A DNA stretch of 22,430 nucleotides. Source: SM23-78 sp041479965. Its GTDB lineage: Archaea; Nanobdellota; Nanobdellia; Woesearchaeales; SM23-78. The stretch is from the NCBI GenBank assembly GCA_041479965.1, contig JBGOZE010000017.1, forward strand, positions 1 through 22,430, read 5' to 3'. The notes under the pieces are model-generated. The model saw nothing but the letters and a program-made list of their open reading frames with translations, searched no databases and was not told where the DNA came from. The translations under genes were made by a program, and so were the position numbers. Shown one piece after another: positions 22,198-22,430 of this stretch. Position 1 is the first letter of the stretch, and each line of letters opens with the position of its first letter.

Positions 22198-22430
22198 TTA
22201 TCTTGAAGCATCAGCCTGTCTTTCCACTTCGAACTTCTTAGAAATTGCTAGGGACTCTGCTGACATGTTGTAAGCGTTAATTATCTCCTTGGCAAGGCTT
22301 TCTTCTGCGCTAATCCTTGCATTGAAGGCTTTGTGATAGCCGCCTTGGACAAAAAACTTGATTGCAGTATCTACCCGCCTCTGCGGGCTCATCTCAACTG
22401 CTTTGGGATAACGAGCTCCTCCATACTCAA
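22198..22430 (-). CDS. rps7: Ribosomal protein S7, C-terminal part
   Basis: The gene runs off the right edge, so only about 77 C-terminal residues are seen (from E-Y-G-G-A-R-Y-P). This is the archaeal/eukaryotic S7 (uS7): V-E-M-S-P-Q-R-R-V-D-T-A, then G-G-Y-H-K-A-F, S-L-A-K-E-I-I-N-A, and the end A-I-S-K-K-F-E-V-E-R-x-A-x-x-S-R. The ATG at 22392 is internal, because the reading frame continues upstream with conserved S7 residues. S7 usually follows S12 in archaeal translation operons, so that gene may lie to the right. Confidence 0.92.
   Translation of the reverse strand, partial: EYGGARYPKAVEMSPQRRVDTAIKFFVQGGYHKAFNARISAEESLAKEIINAYNMSAESLAISKKFEVERQADASR

Overview
The window looks like chromosome from a DPANN archaeon, most likely in the Woesearchaeota/Pacearchaeota part of the Nanoarchaeota. 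The evidence is an archaeal information-processing gene set (GINS, LSm followed by L37e, S8e, aIF1A, PC4, the end of S7), TATA boxes 23-35 nt before many start codons (leaderless transcription), purine-rich GGTGA/GAGGTG ribosome sites on other genes, an intron-containing tRNA, and an S-layer protein with the short basic leader seen in these groups. The exact lineage is inferred.

Layout. At 1-2205, GINS (minus) and a COG2100-like radical SAM protein (plus) diverge; a further minus-strand gene seems to start at the left edge. At 2265-6958 are two minus-strand surface genes: a secreted COG1361-like multidomain protein and the S-layer protein, separated by a palindrome-rich spacer. The S-layer gene has a long structured leader and a distant strong TATA box. 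At 7320-7455 is an interrupted tRNA-Leu, best read as anticodon CAA with two 26-nt introns; its 5' end is repeated 64 bp upstream. At 7615-8863 are L37e and LSm (minus), then PC4 and S8e (plus). At 8872-11614 are an unidentified protein, a thioredoxin-CcdA fusion and a ZIP metal transporter (all minus).

At 11740-15279 (plus) are an ABC ATPase cut off at Walker B, a membrane-anchored class A beta-lactamase-like hydrolase, an unidentified membrane protein, a Met/Gly/Pro-rich coiled-coil protein and LspA. aIF1A and a permease-methyltransferase fusion lie on minus at 15323-17670. At 17814-21129 is a tight three-gene plus-strand unit: a Tfx-type HTH protein, a single-pass membrane surface protein and a secreted protein with YadA-like head repeats. 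The window ends with a DPH2 homologue lacking its usual N-terminal domain, an ASCH-domain protein and the 3' end of rps7.

The genes fall into housekeeping translation/replication/transcription genes and a large set of cell-surface and envelope genes (S-layer, secreted proteins, thiol-redox membrane protein, LspA, beta-lactamase-like hydrolase, adhesin unit). The best candidate for an undescribed system is the HTH/membrane protein/YadA-like adhesin unit. Also notable are the permease-methyltransferase fusion, the two-intron tRNA with its duplicated 5' end, and the short DPH2.
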